A DNA stretch of 64,000 nt from assembly GCF_037126465.1 (NCBI RefSeq), contig NC_088209.1:23007146-23071145 (forward strand), in the 5' to 3' direction. Below the pieces are notes generated by a model, which was given only the letters and a program-made list of their open reading frames with translations, was not told the origin of the DNA and made no database searches. Below, piece after piece: positions 43,147-54,846 of the stretch (position 1 is the stretch's first letter; the number at the start of each line of letters is the position of its first letter). The position numbers and the translations under genes are program-made. Source of the DNA: Ornithodoros turicata. Lineage: Eukaryota > Arthropoda > Arachnida > Ixodida > Argasidae.

Positions 43147-43823
43147 CTGAAGTACTGAACGTGCCTGCAAAACTTGGCGGAAGTATGTGAGGCTAGAAAT
43201 GTTATAAAATCCTCAGGTTCGTCCACATTATACAACCGGCTGATCTATAGCCTTGCTCGAGATGTGTTTTGTATTGGTAACATTTCCTTGAGTATATGAG
43301 AAGACACGAAGGGACGAATCAGCTCGCTTGCCTCTTAATGTGTGAAAGTTATATTTTCATTCGATCCGTAACTAAAAGTCACTTCCTCGGAACACTTTTA
43401 GAAGTTGTTAAAACGAAAGGTTCCATGTTGCTATTTCCCGAAGGTGTCAAGAGAGCTTATCGTCAAATGTGACCAAGAGACGAGATAAAGCTGATGAACA
43501 GATTGGCAAACCCTCATGGAAGGCCTGTCAACCCCAGTCACTTTCTCAATATAACTTGCTATCAATACCGTTGTATACATGCTGTTGCTGATATAATCTT
43601 TTAATTCATTCAGTGCTTCCACACGTCAAGCGTCCTGGAACAGCTGGCCGCACCAGTGCGACCTACGTTTCCATTTTTTTCTTTCTATTTCTATTTCTAT
43701 TCTATTCTATTCTACCGTTGTATTGAGAAAAGATTTTTAAAAAATGTGCTGCTCCAGTATGAAGCTCCAATGTGGTGAAACCATATGGCGGGGTGGTCCA
43801 TGTGTTCTTCATCTTGTTGTCTC
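43147..43823 (-). repeat. Large dispersed repeat, copy 2 (inverted)
   Basis: Reverse-complement partner of 37568-38138. It carries an extra 110-bp or so (about 43590-43715), including a TTTCTATTTCTATTCTATTC tract absent from copy 1. Confidence 0.7.
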
Positions 43824-43904
43824 AATGTACGTATAAAAACAAGTTGCTTACTGTTACATGAAACAGGAGGCCCCAGAAATGACAGTTTTTCGCGGTCCTT
43901 CTAG

Positions 43905-44125
43905 AACGGAACTTCACCGCATAGCACGCTGTGCACCAACCATTGCCACGAATGATAGTGTCGCTACTGATTTGAAGAGTGAGGGGAGCGTACGCCTTTT
44001 TGTGTCAATTTTCATACATCAAAATTTACCCAAAAAGGGGCACGCCCCCCTCTGTCATCCAACCACAAGCGATAACATTGTCATTTGTGGCAAATGGTCG
44101 GCGCACAGCGTGCTATGCGATGGTC
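43905..44125. mobile_element. Hairpin MITE family B, outer ends lost
   Basis: GGAACTTCACCGCATAGCAC, GCGTACGCCTTTTTGTGTCA, then CAAAAAGGGGCACGCCCCCC and CAGCGTGCTATGCGATG. The outer 10-15 bases of both termini are missing or changed. Confidence 0.7.
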
Positions 44126-44473
44126 CACCATCAGATCACCATCCGGTATCACCATCCCCAAAGGCGTATTCTATATAAAAAAACAAAAAAAACTGATGCA
44201 AAGCGAGCGGTAAAGAAGAGCAGCTCATTCAAAAATAGATGCTGCCAAATTTAACCGCGCAGCTGCCCGCTAGCGGAACCTATACGGCTTTCGTCTCGTG
44301 AATTGGTATTATTTTGTTCTTTCTTTATTTCGAACGCTGTCATGATTTTCTGTTTAGTCGATCGAATTCAGTTGAATGAAACAGACATAATAATGCGGAG
44401 TGGATTTACCCGTGAAGTTGATTCAAACTTATCACTCTTAAAAACGATGATGGTGGACTGGTGGTATGGGTGG

Positions 44474-44672
44474 TATACACTCACAAAAATGAGTTTCACC
44501 ACATAGCACGCTCCTAGCCAACCATCATCCTGAATGATACGTTCTCACCCGTGATTTGTTGAAAACGGGAGGCGGAGCCTATTTTCTACCTTTATGCAGT
44601 GCATAATGGCACAAATAGGCTCCTCCTCCCGTTTTCAGCAAATCAGAGGCGAGAACGTTGTCAATCGTACGG
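44474..44672. mobile_element. Hairpin MITE variant, right end truncated
   Basis: TA precedes CACTCACAAAAATGAGTTTC. The core is GGAGGCGGAGCCTATTTT / AAATAGGCTCCTCCTCCC, replacing GGCGTACGCC. The right arm stops after GAGAACGTTGTCAATCG. Confidence 0.75.
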
Positions 44673-44674
44673 AT

Positions 44675-45600
44675 TTACGCCGCAAGCAGCGCCGCGCTGT
44701 GTCCGAAGCACGGACGGATCTTTTGGGTGAGAAATCAGAAATGAGACCTCGCGGCTGCTCGCTACGGGGGATGCTACGTCACACGGGGTCTGGGTACGTC
44801 ACGCCACGGGACCGGCCCGTACCTCCAAGGTCACGCCGCATCTGCTCATGGTTCGGTGTTGCGGGCGTTTTTGTAAATTTTGCCGGTCAGTTCCCGATAG
44901 ATTGAGGAATGAAGCGAGGATTTCGACCAATGCTAAACGCAATTTGATTGTTATTTTAAATGTGCGCTGGATAACCTATAGGCTGTCAACCTAGCGAAGG
45001 CTGTATATGGCTCAGCCACCTCGTAAAAGTGTCCATCATCCAGTGATTTGGGTATGAACAAACCTTTGTCCAAAGTGTTTGGACAGAGTGTTGTCTTTGT
45101 GTTGGGACACGGAGTTCTGAGGTCTCTCGGAATCTCCAAGAGCTTATGACTGTACCACCGCGGCCATACGGTGGACTCCTTCCGACGACAGCTTCTCCTC
45201 GTGGCACACTTTCCTGGACCCCTGAACGTCATGTAGCAATCCGATGCATCACAGAGATTTGTAGACAAATTGAGGACAGGTAACGGTTTCGGAGGCAGCG
45301 AAATGGATAACTCGAAGAGTGTAACCGCACTTCCTACAGCGCATGCGTGGCAAACTATATTTGCGTACAAATATATCGAATTGACAGAAAAAAAGAAAGA
45401 AAGAAAATGGTTACCATATAGGTCCGCGCTTACATAGTTTGCACGCCAGGAGAAGTTCACACGATCGCCACAAGTTCTCATCCTGGGCATATACTCTGTA
45501 CGTATTGGGACCCCGAATAGTACAGATAGTTATGAGTCTGTCTCTTTAAATTTTATTTCGATTCTCGTGCATAACACTTAATTGGTAGGAACGCTAAACT
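44675..45600. other. No confirmed gene; one long chance-like ORF
   Basis: An ATG-initiated ORF of 179 codons runs at 44951-45490 (-). It has no known motif, and its composition (Tyr/Phe-rich middle, Arg-rich centre) suggests nothing. One such ORF is about what chance gives in this length of DNA. Confidence 0.3.
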
Positions 45601-45608
45601 TAGCTACG

Positions 45609-46439
45609 CAGTAAACCCTTGTTGTAGCGAAGTCCTTCTTTTCGCGAATTATCACTTTAGAAATCTCACACTGTCCTTACTGAAATGCGTGCGTTTCGAA
45701 CCCCATTATTCGAAATGTTTTGCCAGCTGACTCCGCTTAGTGCGGGGGTATCCTGATATATCAAACAGTTAAAAACCCCAAATCGGCATAAGGCTATGGC
45801 ACCGCCTACAACACGCGTGGTTAACTGTATAGTCAACAAACTTCTAACCTTGATCTCACTAAAGCACGATACAAGCCTCTCGTGACCACATAAACTAACC
45901 AACGGGCGCGTCCGCCCTGCTAAGACTAACGTCACTAAAATGTGCATTTCGTTTGCTAAAACGACTTCGATTAACATCGAAAACACGCAAGGCTGGCACG
46001 CCTCTCAGTGATATCCTGCTTTGAAACACGACCATTCTCAGACCTCGCAGATATAAGCTCTGATTTTGCAATTTGTCATTTTTTGTGTTGTGGATTTTGA
46101 TACCTGGGATTTTGAACGCTGGGATATCGTGATGGCACACCCCTTAGTGCGAAGGGCGAGCTGGCGGAAGCTCGTACTCCAAACCCAGCTTTACGTCTTT
46201 CTGTTTTTTTTATTATAAATTAACATACTGCCAAAGTACGCACTGTTCTGTAAGCGCGTCCTGGAATATCCAGTTCGACTTCGACGTAACTCAAATCCCC
46301 GTTTTTTTCTTTATCACATCACCATCACTACCAATGCTTCTGTCATTGCTTTTGCGGCACTTCCGCTTTTATCGAATTCCCGCTTATATCGAATTTCCCC
46401 CCGCTGCCGTTGATTTCGTTATAACGACGGTGCACTCTG
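45609..46439. mobile_element. pogo/Tigger-like element, degraded, about 830 bp
   Basis: Ends CAGTAAACCCTTGTTGTAGC and GTTATAACGACGGTGCACTCTG are imperfect inverted repeats resembling those of the 19794 element. The interior holds broken ORFs; I could not recognise a transposase. Confidence 0.5.
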
Positions 46440-46843
46440 CTACTTTCATTTGACCAAACACGACCATCATCGTGTTAACAATCCATTTCAAAGAATCAAA
46501 CTATACCTAATATCCCAATGAATAGGACGGTTTGAATTACGACTACTGGTAATAGACTGCACGGAAACAAAGAGCTTATTGACGGCCTCTTGAAGGTCTA
46601 TAAATAAGTTCATTCGAGAGGACCGACCACGCAAGCTGCTGGAGAGAGCAACCCCCTCCCTCCGGGGTCAACGACACAATTGTTCCCGTCTGCGGAAAGC
46701 GGCCAAGTCTCTGCACGCACACGCAGATGGACCACGCAGTCGCATCCACAAACGATACAACGAAATATGCTTTTCTTTTCTTTTCAAATATTCATCGATA
46801 TATCCGATATAAAGAAAGGCGGTCATTTCTTTGTTTATTTTTC

Positions 46844-46975
46844 ACTACGCATCAGTACCGCGGAGCAGCTATGGGCCGTGAGCAGTGCACATCGGGGAGA
46901 GAAGGGTGTAATTTAGAGGGGGTTAGTATGAACGTCCTGGACCGACTTCAGAGGAAAGTGTGAAAACGTCTGTTT
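46844..46975 (-). mobile_element. SINE type 2, diverged, no head
   Basis: Reversed type 2 tail (GCATCAGTACCGCGGAGCAG) and body (GGTTAGTATGAACGTCCTGG, CCGACTTCAGAGG) recognisable on +. The tRNA-like head is missing. Confidence 0.55.
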
Positions 46976-46979
46976 GGAA

Positions 46980-48500
46980 CGTCAGCAACTTACGAGCTTT
47001 AGTTTATCGTTGGTAACGTCACCGTCAAGTTAACCTACCGGTACCATGGATGCCACCGCCAGGGGATGAACCTGGACCATCGTGATTACCGGGCAGGGAT
47101 GCTTGGAAGCTATATGTGTTGTGTTCGTCCCTAGGTGGAGCTCGCCTCGGTTCGTTTGCCTATCTGTTCTCAGACTCTTATCTGTTGATTTGGTGCGGTA
47201 GACGCGAAAGCCTACCGGTCTCCCGGTCTCGGAAAGCCTTTATAGGGACAACGTCACACAGCTCTGACCGTTGGTATATGATTCCATTCCAGCACTTCGC
47301 AGTCTTTATAGCATAATGCTTTGTCCATTTGATCGTGCCACGGGTGAACAAACTACTGCGATTTCGTGGTTAATACGTCGTAATCCGGTTAATGCTCCGC
47401 TAACAAAGAAGAGGCGTAAAAGTGATGTGTATAGGCATTGCACATTATAAGATTGCGGAGGAATCGATAGGAATACATATTTTTACGAAGCTTTTGCAGC
47501 ACTAACGCTATTGCGCATAGCCTTTGGGAAGTAGGTTATGCGACGACATAGCCTACTTTCGAAAGGCTATGTCACTCGGGCGCGGAGCCCGATGAATGTG
47601 GCTGGATTTAGGGGGATATCGACTAGGTATGGACGGAGAAGGAAGGCATCGTGGAAAATATGGCATAGACTGTGGAGGCCGACCCTCCAGTGTCGGAGTC
47701 ACAATCTTACCATCTTTTCCACAAAGAAATTTAAACTTTGGTGTCCCTTAATCACACTGTAAGGTGTCTCGAGGCACAATTGCTGTACCGTTGCTATCGA
47801 ATATGTACCACTATAGATATACATTTATAGTATCAATATAAATATATACAATCGAATATAAATGCACTTGGAAACTTTTTTTTTTCTCACACATCCTTCC
47901 TTTTACTTTATACTTCACTTTACACTTTTCTCACGTTATTCCTTTCTTTTTAGCTCGATCAGCTGAAAGTGTAATTGATGTGCCTTCCTTTATTAATGAT
48001 GAGTAGAATGTATGTGTGTACATATATGTGACGAATGAGACAACAGACGGCAGGGTCACTTGACAGGCTTGTATATGAGATACTTGAAAAAGTATTTAAG
48101 TGAGGCTGTTGAGTGCGAGATAAAAAAGTAACTGAGTAGAGTATTAAGTACTCAGTCTTGAAATGTACTATTTGAGAAGAACAGTAAATGCTCACAAATG
48201 TAACTGTTTACCTTCATAATATTATCAAGTTACAATTTGTGAAATTCACTGTGAAACAAATGCAAACAAAGTGAATATAAAAATGAATACTAGTTCGGAT
48301 ACCGCTGATTTTCATTTTCAAAACCATGCGAAATCATTCACCCTACAGGGTCATAATTATCGCGGAAATGGAATTTAAAGTGCGCCGCAAAAAGCGACCG
48401 TGCGCGACAGTGGTGGCAGGCAGTACCATCCTCTGACCTTGCGCTGACGTCATACTGTCAGCGCTCTATGACTGGTTCAGGGAAATGTCGTCTGAGCTGT
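46980..48500. other. No gene seen
   Basis: Includes a small hairpin at 47516-47569 (AGCCTTTGGGAAGTAGG against CCTACTTTCGAAAGGCT), an AT-rich stretch at 47815-47890 and AGTACTCAGT-like words at 48120-48160. Confidence 0.4.
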
Positions 48501-48518
48501 CGTCTTCTAGTCAGCTGT

Positions 48519-48738
48519 GCTGGCCATATCACGTCGAGACCGGGAGGTACCCGGGTTCGAATCCCGGTGCCGGCTGTGCTGTTTGGGGTTTTTCCTGGGT
48601 TTTCCTCAGACGCTTTCCGACATATGTCGGCACAGTTCCCTTAGAAGTCGGCCCAGGACGCACATTCCCCCAGGGCGTGAGTCGTGACGTTGCCCACATA
48701 CGTGAGGCCGACAACGGCAAGCCCTATCACCACCACCA
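48519..48738 (+). mobile_element. tRNA-derived SINE, type 1, with target duplication
   Basis: The 220-bp element is bounded by an exact 12-bp direct repeat CTAGTCAGCTGT (48507-48518 and 48739-48750). It has a head with B box GGTTCGAATCC (48554-48564), a body (TTTTCCTGGGTTTTCCTCAG, TCGGCCCAGGACGCAC) and the type 1 tail (CGTGAGGCCGACAACGGCAA) ending in (CAC)n. This is the reference copy for type 1 and shows LINE-style insertion. Confidence 0.9.
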
Positions 48739-49136
48739 CTAGTCAGCTGTTCGGGGCTCTGAAGAAGCATTGCTCCCAGGGAAACTCCGGCGGGACAATG
48801 AAATCCTCCATGCCCACGGTCACCCTTTCAATCCCGAATCCCCCCGAGGATCAGGTTTGCCGGCAACAAAAGGAGAAAGCCCTCGAGACAAAAAGAAAAA
48901 GGCGTTGACCTCGACTGACCACTGAATGCGCTGACAGTATGCCGTCATCGGTCACGTGCGCATCCTTCTCCACCTCGTTCACCCTACGAGGCGAGTCGAG
49001 AGCGAACGCCCGCGGCTGCGTTTGTGTACATTGTTTGTTTTTTGTTTTTTTCTGAGAAAAAAATTTCATACATCAAAGCCTTTTGTGCTATTCGGAAAAT
49101 TGACGCACATACTTTCATCAACTGTTTTGGATGGCC

Positions 49137-49275
49137 CTCTGTATACTCCTTTAAAAAGAGCAATCAGGTGACATTTAACGTCACTCGAAATACTGCCTCG
49201 TCTGTCAAGCTGTCCACCAGGAGTCACCATGCAAAATATTTTCGCTCTGCGGTGCGTTATAGCTGTGCAATCTAA
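49137..49275 (-). repeat. Inverted copy of the 35999 repeat
   Basis: Carries GTGACATTTAACGT, GGAGTCACCATGCAAAATAT and TCGCTCTGCGGTGC, the reverse complement of the first copy. A poly-A run follows at 49279-49294. Confidence 0.65.
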
Positions 49276-49616
49276 TTTACAAAAAAAAAAAAAAAACAGA
49301 CTGAGAAAGCACGCGCGGACGGCCGACACGATGCTCTCGTGACATGGAGAAGGCTCCCTTCCCTGCCTTTTTTCTTTGTTTTTTCTTCGCAGCTCACGCG
49401 CCGCCTATACATACTTGAGCTGTGCCGCTGTACGTCGCTGTACGTCACTGGTCACGTGAGGGGAGTAGCATACGTCACGACGTCCTCTCGTTCTGCGGTG
49501 CGCTCTTTTCACGAGGAGAAGGATTTTTCAAAGGTGTGCGGAACAGAGCCCTCGCGCTCGATCTGTAGATCACCTGCGCTCATCGTTCTTTCGCAGGAAC
49601 TCATTTTATTCGTTTA

Positions 49617-50163
49617 CCGTATTTTCCGGTGTATAACGGGCGCGTTATACAGTAAAAAAGTGTTCTGAAGAGCTCCTGCGCGCTATCTAACGGTGCGCGT
49701 TATACAAAATATTTTCCTGCAGAGTTCTTTCTCAGGTCGGTGACGTACAAATTCTAGCCTCTTCCAGGGTGTGCTGTGACTTTCTCCCAAATCTCTTAGG
49801 GTCAGTTGACAAAACCGGCAAAAGGGCACCGAACTTCATAAAAAGTTAATGATGCTGCTTACGGTCAATAATCCTGAATTCATTTCAGAAGGCTGGCGTG
49901 ATTGAGAAGAGACGCGAAACCGAAAGCGAAGAGGCGACTGAAGTCTACTATATGACACCGACTCTGTTGCATCGGAGTTTAACGGCTTTGACTAAATGTG
50001 CTTCAAATAATGCATATGCATATATGATACACCGCCTCGGTTTATTGTGTACACTGGTGGCAGCACAGAAGGTTGTAGCAACATTGCGGTGCGCGTTATA
50101 CATGGAACTTTTTTCAAATTCGGTCCGTTTTTAGGGGCGCGCGTTATACACCGGAAAATACGG
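49617..50163. mobile_element. TA-flanked DNA element with 28-bp terminal repeats
   Basis: Left end CCGTATTTTCCGGTGTATAA, right end TTATACACCGGAAAATACGG, with TA on both sides (49615-49616 and 50164-50165). GCGCGTTATACA words recur inside (49640, 49696, 50092). At 547 bp it is non-autonomous; no transposase motif. Confidence 0.8.
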
Positions 50164-50164
50164 T

Positions 50165-51270
50165 ACTCTGCACCAAAAAACGAAAAAAAAAAAGGTGGTC
50201 ACCTCAGTGCTCTTTTCAGACATGTACAAGCCTGCTTACTGCTTTGCTTTCAAAGCGCAACTGAAGCTCCCCCTCATGTGTTGGAGGTTCTGTGAGCTTC
50301 ACTTTATGACCCTGTCCCCGCGTTCGTTGTCAAGCAATCTCATGCGCTATGTAGAGCATAAACTAAATATAAACCTCCCGAACTGCGACTTGGGAAGGCC
50401 GGTCAAGGTCTAATAAGAAACACGCTGTTCTCTCATGGCGGGAATTTTGGAAGGCGAGTTTTAAAGGCGTGAGGTACGAGGACATTTGTTCGCATTGAAA
50501 TGGGAAGCCCGAGGTGAACTGATACGACTCGAAGTGTTTTCGATAGCATCAGATTCAACATGGGGGTAAAGACTCGGAGTAAAATTCATCACACGTTTGT
50601 GTGTCAATTGGTCGGACACCGTAACTATACTGTGGCCTATAAACAACATGCAACGCGTCCTTATTGAATCTTCCCCATCATCCCATCCCATCATCATCCC
50701 ATTTATGCGTGTGTGTGTGTGTGTGAATCTGCGGCTATCAAAAACACTTCGGGATGCGTCAGTATGCCCCCCACCCCCCTTCTGTGTCACGGTAGCTCTC
50801 CACTACTCCCTACTTGATGACAACACACACCTTCTGCGTGTCTGGACTTCAACTCTCACCGGGCAAAACATCCATTTCAAAATTCCCCCCATGAGACAAC
50901 AGTGTGTTTCTCATTAGGCCTTGGCCGACCAGTCGGAGTATGGAACGTCCCATGGACGCTTCGAGGTTTACCGTATAGTCCCGACTCTTTCTTTTATTCT
51001 TTTCTTCCGCCTTTGCATTAGCCAGCTTGTGCTGCAATAAATAGTTTATTGCTGGTTATAAATCTTCCACTATATCCGAGTGACATTCTCTATAGAGTAC
51101 TCCAGCGGAAGATGCGTAAAAGCTTGCGGAAAGCTTTCATAGCTTTCCGGTGCGACGCGAGCACTCAGCTTGTATCAACGTTTATTTATTTGTTTTTACC
51201 TTCAGGATAAATAAATACATAAATAAACTCAACTGTCGTTGCGTGCTCCCATGGGTGAATAGCCTGCGGC
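50165..51270. other. No gene seen
   Basis: (GT)n at 50707-50723 and a C-rich stretch at 50766-50779. Small ORFs only. Confidence 0.35.
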
Positions 51271-51470
51271 TAAGTCATAAGATATTTCGTAGCAGACGAC
51301 AGGGTCGTCTGCTATGCTTGTGTCGTCTGCTATGTGCGCAGTACCCGCCACTCCCAATATTCCGTGCGAATACTCAGCATGCTAGAACGCGGCAGAACTC
51401 CCCAGTTTCTTTTTCTTCTTCTTCTTCTTCCACTAGAATATTCTGTGGGGACGTCTCTCTTTTCCCTCAA
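51270..51470 (+). repeat. Copy of the GCAGACGAC repeat
   Basis: TATTTCGTAGCAGACGACAG and repeated GTCGTCTGCTATG match 36790-36985 in opposite orientation. A CTTCTTCTTCTTCTT tract follows at 51414-51430. Confidence 0.5.
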
Positions 51471-51889
51471 ACTTTTCTTAAGAAGATCTTGCTCGTATTT
51501 CCTGGAGGAAGCGCGCGAACGAAATGTTCTCAAGGTGTAGTACTGTCTCATTCCTACATCTATAGAGAAAGGACACGTTTCAATCATGGTGCATGTCAGC
51601 TCATGACGCCAGGTGGACGCATTTGCTAACCTTGTGCTCGACAAATGACAGCTTGCTTCATTGAGAGGTTATTTCTGAACGAGGGAAGCCCCCTTAGTGC
51701 TATTTTTTCCGTTTGCACGGCTAAATGAGCGCCAGTGAGGCTCTGATGAAACTCGCCGTTCCATTCGAACCGAAGGACCAGGACCCGCAAAGTGCCGTGT
51801 CACACAATAACGAAGGATTCGAGAGACACACACACACACAAAAAAAAAAAAGGAAAACGGGGGGCTTTCTCAGTCGGAGAAGTCCGTGA

Positions 51890-52060
51890 GGTTATGCACG
51901 TAAAATTTAATTCGGTGACTTTTAATTTAATTAGCCAACTTATTTATTTTTATTTATTCCGTATTAATATTATTTTATTTATTTATTCGCTAATTTAATA
52001 TATTCGCTAAATTAATTAACAATTTATAAAATGGAGCTAATTGTACTAATTTGTTTAGTT
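51890..52060. repeat. AT-rich tract
   Basis: TTTATTTATT and TTAATTTAATTA words. No gene in 51470-52740. Confidence 0.7.
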
Positions 52061-52740
52061 TAACCTTACACCAAACCGGAAGGCCAGAACGTTACATGAA
52101 AATTCACACATCGGAAAGACGTCAGACATCTTTCTACTGTGGAAACCCCTGGGTTGTCTTTATTTTCACTTCTTTCGAAATCGCGTCTACGTGAGAATGT
52201 AGATAGGGGGTTGCTGAATGTTCTGAAGATTCGCGTGTGAATTATTTTTGTGTGTTCTTGCTCGTTGGTTGGTTGGTTGGTGTAAAAAATAAAAATATGG
52301 AGATGTTGGCCCAACTCTACATTGGGCTGGCTACTCTAGCGCGCTTAGGCTACGAGGTCTCGCTACCGAGGACTCTAAAAGGATGTTTGTCCCTTCAAAG
52401 TCTTAAGGAAGGAGATAGAGAGATTGTAGTCTTTGGTTCAATCATCATCATCATCATCACATTCCAAAAATGAGAGCTTTGACAACGATACATAAGTAAA
52501 TGACATATTATGTGCGCACGGTGTTCGTAACAAATGTAAAGCTTTGGCTGATTAACGATACGCAGAGAAACTAACATTTTAATTCACTCCTACATAAAAT
52601 TTACGCGAAGCGAAACGTTTTCCGCGAGGCATCAAATTTATCAAACAAATTTATTGACATTTATTATGATATTCGTACGAATATATGACATAATTACGAT
52701 ATTGGGTCGTGTACCTCGTCACGTTTCTCATCTTTTTATA

Positions 52741-52954
52741 CAGGGTGTTTAAAATTAAGCTTTCACTAGCACTTTATAAATAGGCGAACAAAAGAAGACT
52801 GGTGCTATTTTTCTGTTCCTTGAATAAGAAACAGGTGCTACATAATTAGCAGCACCTGTTTCTTACACAAGTAGCGTAAAGTTATCATCCGGTTTCCTGT
52901 CACCGATCGCTGTGTTTGCGTAGCGCTCGTGAAAGCTTAATTTTGAACATCCTG
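52741..52954. mobile_element. Foldback MITE (CAGGGTG family)
   Basis: Starts CAGGGTGTTTAAAATTAAGC after TA and ends GCTTAATTTTGAACATCCTG. The centre has GAAACAGGTGCTACATAATT / AGCAGCACCTGTTTCTTAC. 214 bp. The right-hand TA is changed to TG. Confidence 0.8.
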
Positions 52955-53649
52955 TGTATACGATCCACATTTCCATGAGAAATGAAATAAATTGAAATAT
53001 AAAAGTAAAATCCTGATTATAATCTTATTATAATATTTGCGGAAGACCGGAGGATAATGTTATATTATTGATATCATTATAAGATCACATAGAAACGTTT
53101 TACAGTGGCGTGACATGTGGTGTGCTGTCACACTTGAGTCGTACTACCTATACACAAACACATGTGTTAGGTATCGGCTTGTGCGCACAAAGCACACACG
53201 ACCCATGCACATTATACTTTTGCCGGTTCCACGGCTTGTATGTGGTGTCATTTGGATGCCTATGCGAGTGTGGACAGGACTAATGGTTGTAGCAATGCAT
53301 TTAGTCCCCAAAGGGAATAAAATTACTCTCTTTTTTTTTTTACATTGACTGATGGGCAAAAGAAGAAAAAATGGAGGTGTTAGTTCCAGACCAAGCGGGA
53401 CTGGCTACTCCAGGACGCCTTATTTGGGGCTCTTTCTTTTTTTCCCTTAGAGTGGGCCTGCCCACTTTCATTGTTTCTTTTATTTCGCAATAAATGACAT
53501 GCGCAGGCTTGCTTTGCTTGAGCTGCGTTACATTCGTGTCTCTTCACGGTCAGGTCATAGTCACGATTTATTTGTTGTTGTTATGTCTCTTGAAATGGCG
53601 CGACCTCATTTCCATCTTGCTTGCAGAGCGTTCGCGTTGTGCACCTATA

Positions 53650-53860
53650 CAGGGTGTTTGATGCAACGCGTCCAGAAATTATATTTAAAGCGAGCGATAA
53701 AAGAAAAGCAAGTGGTACTTTTCTGCTACTTGAGTAAGAAACAGGTACTTCTTCACTAGTAGCACCTGTTTCTTAGTCAAGTAGCTGAAAAGTAGCGCTC
53801 GTTTCTATTTTATCGCTCGCTTTAAATAAAAGTTCTGGACACTTTAGAGCGAACACCCTG
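53650..53860. mobile_element. Foldback MITE (CAGGGTG family), second copy
   Basis: CAGGGTGTTTGATGCAACGC ... GCGAACACCCTG with TA on both sides. Arms include TTTAAAGCGAGCGATAAAA and the shared centre AAACAGGTACTTC / GTAGCACCTGTTTCTTA. 211 bp. Confidence 0.85.
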
Positions 53861-54129
53861 TATAACGCACGCAAAGGCGACAGCGTACGATATACTAAAA
53901 CTCTCTATTAACTGCTGAAAGTGTTATCGTACGTGGGAGGAAAGCAAGTGGATTTTCCCCCGTAACATCGATGCGTCGGCACGAGACCTGCGAAGTAATG
54001 AATTCAAAGTAACCCAATCACTTCAAAAATTAAATTCTGAGTATTTAATTACATGACTACTTTCTATCGCACAGTGTATCGTAATTACCTTAGTGAGTAA
54101 AGTTACTTTTGAATTACGCACTTCGTGTG

Positions 54130-54430
54130 CGAAAAACGTTTTTCACTAAAGTTTTTCTTTTTCAATAAAGTTTACATCAGGAGATTTTACTGCGTTATTT
54201 TTAAGGCATTCACCAAATTGTGATGCTCATGTAGCCTCAGTTCAGTGATGTTCTTATGTTTCTGCTAAGCATAGATTTCTAGTCATCATACTGCACTAGT
54301 AATTACATTTGCGCTTGCAATAAATATTTCCATATTTGTAGCGCGTTCCTCGGAGAACAATAAAGTTTACATGAAAAGTATACGTTGAAATGAATGTAAC
54401 TTAATTACTTTTCAGGGATATATAACTCTC
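54130..54430 (+). repeat. Second copy of the 38430 repeat
   Basis: Same ordered words as 38430-38740 in the same orientation; AATTAC-type flanking sequence on both sides. Confidence 0.6.
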
Positions 54431-54846
54431 GTCATTACGTTGCAATTATGATTCTGTAATTCCATTTATGAGGACGTAGGTGCAATCGCAATTCAATTCC
54501 TTCTGAAAAATAATTTTTACAAGCCCGGTCGGCACCTATATGTCGACGGAGTGACAGACAGACTCCCGATATTCGTCCGGAATCCTCACATGCCGAGGCT
54601 GTACAAAACATACATGCGGCACAACGTGTCAGCAAGGACGCACGCTAAAAGGGTTACTAATAGCCTAAGCGATGAAGTGGCGGCGGGTTTTTTTGAAAGA
54701 GTGCGGAACAAAGGGGGAGAAATGCCATCCGAAAAGATCCCATCGCTTTCGTACGCTGCCACAAAGGTCGCCGCTCGTGCACCGGCATATCTTTGAACAT
54801 GATCTGTCACGACAGCATGTACGCATGTCTATGTCTGTCATGAGTT

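Noticed and set aside
44951..45490. 179-codon ORF on -
   Set aside because: About one such ORF is expected by chance in a window of this size and composition; no motif and no splice context.
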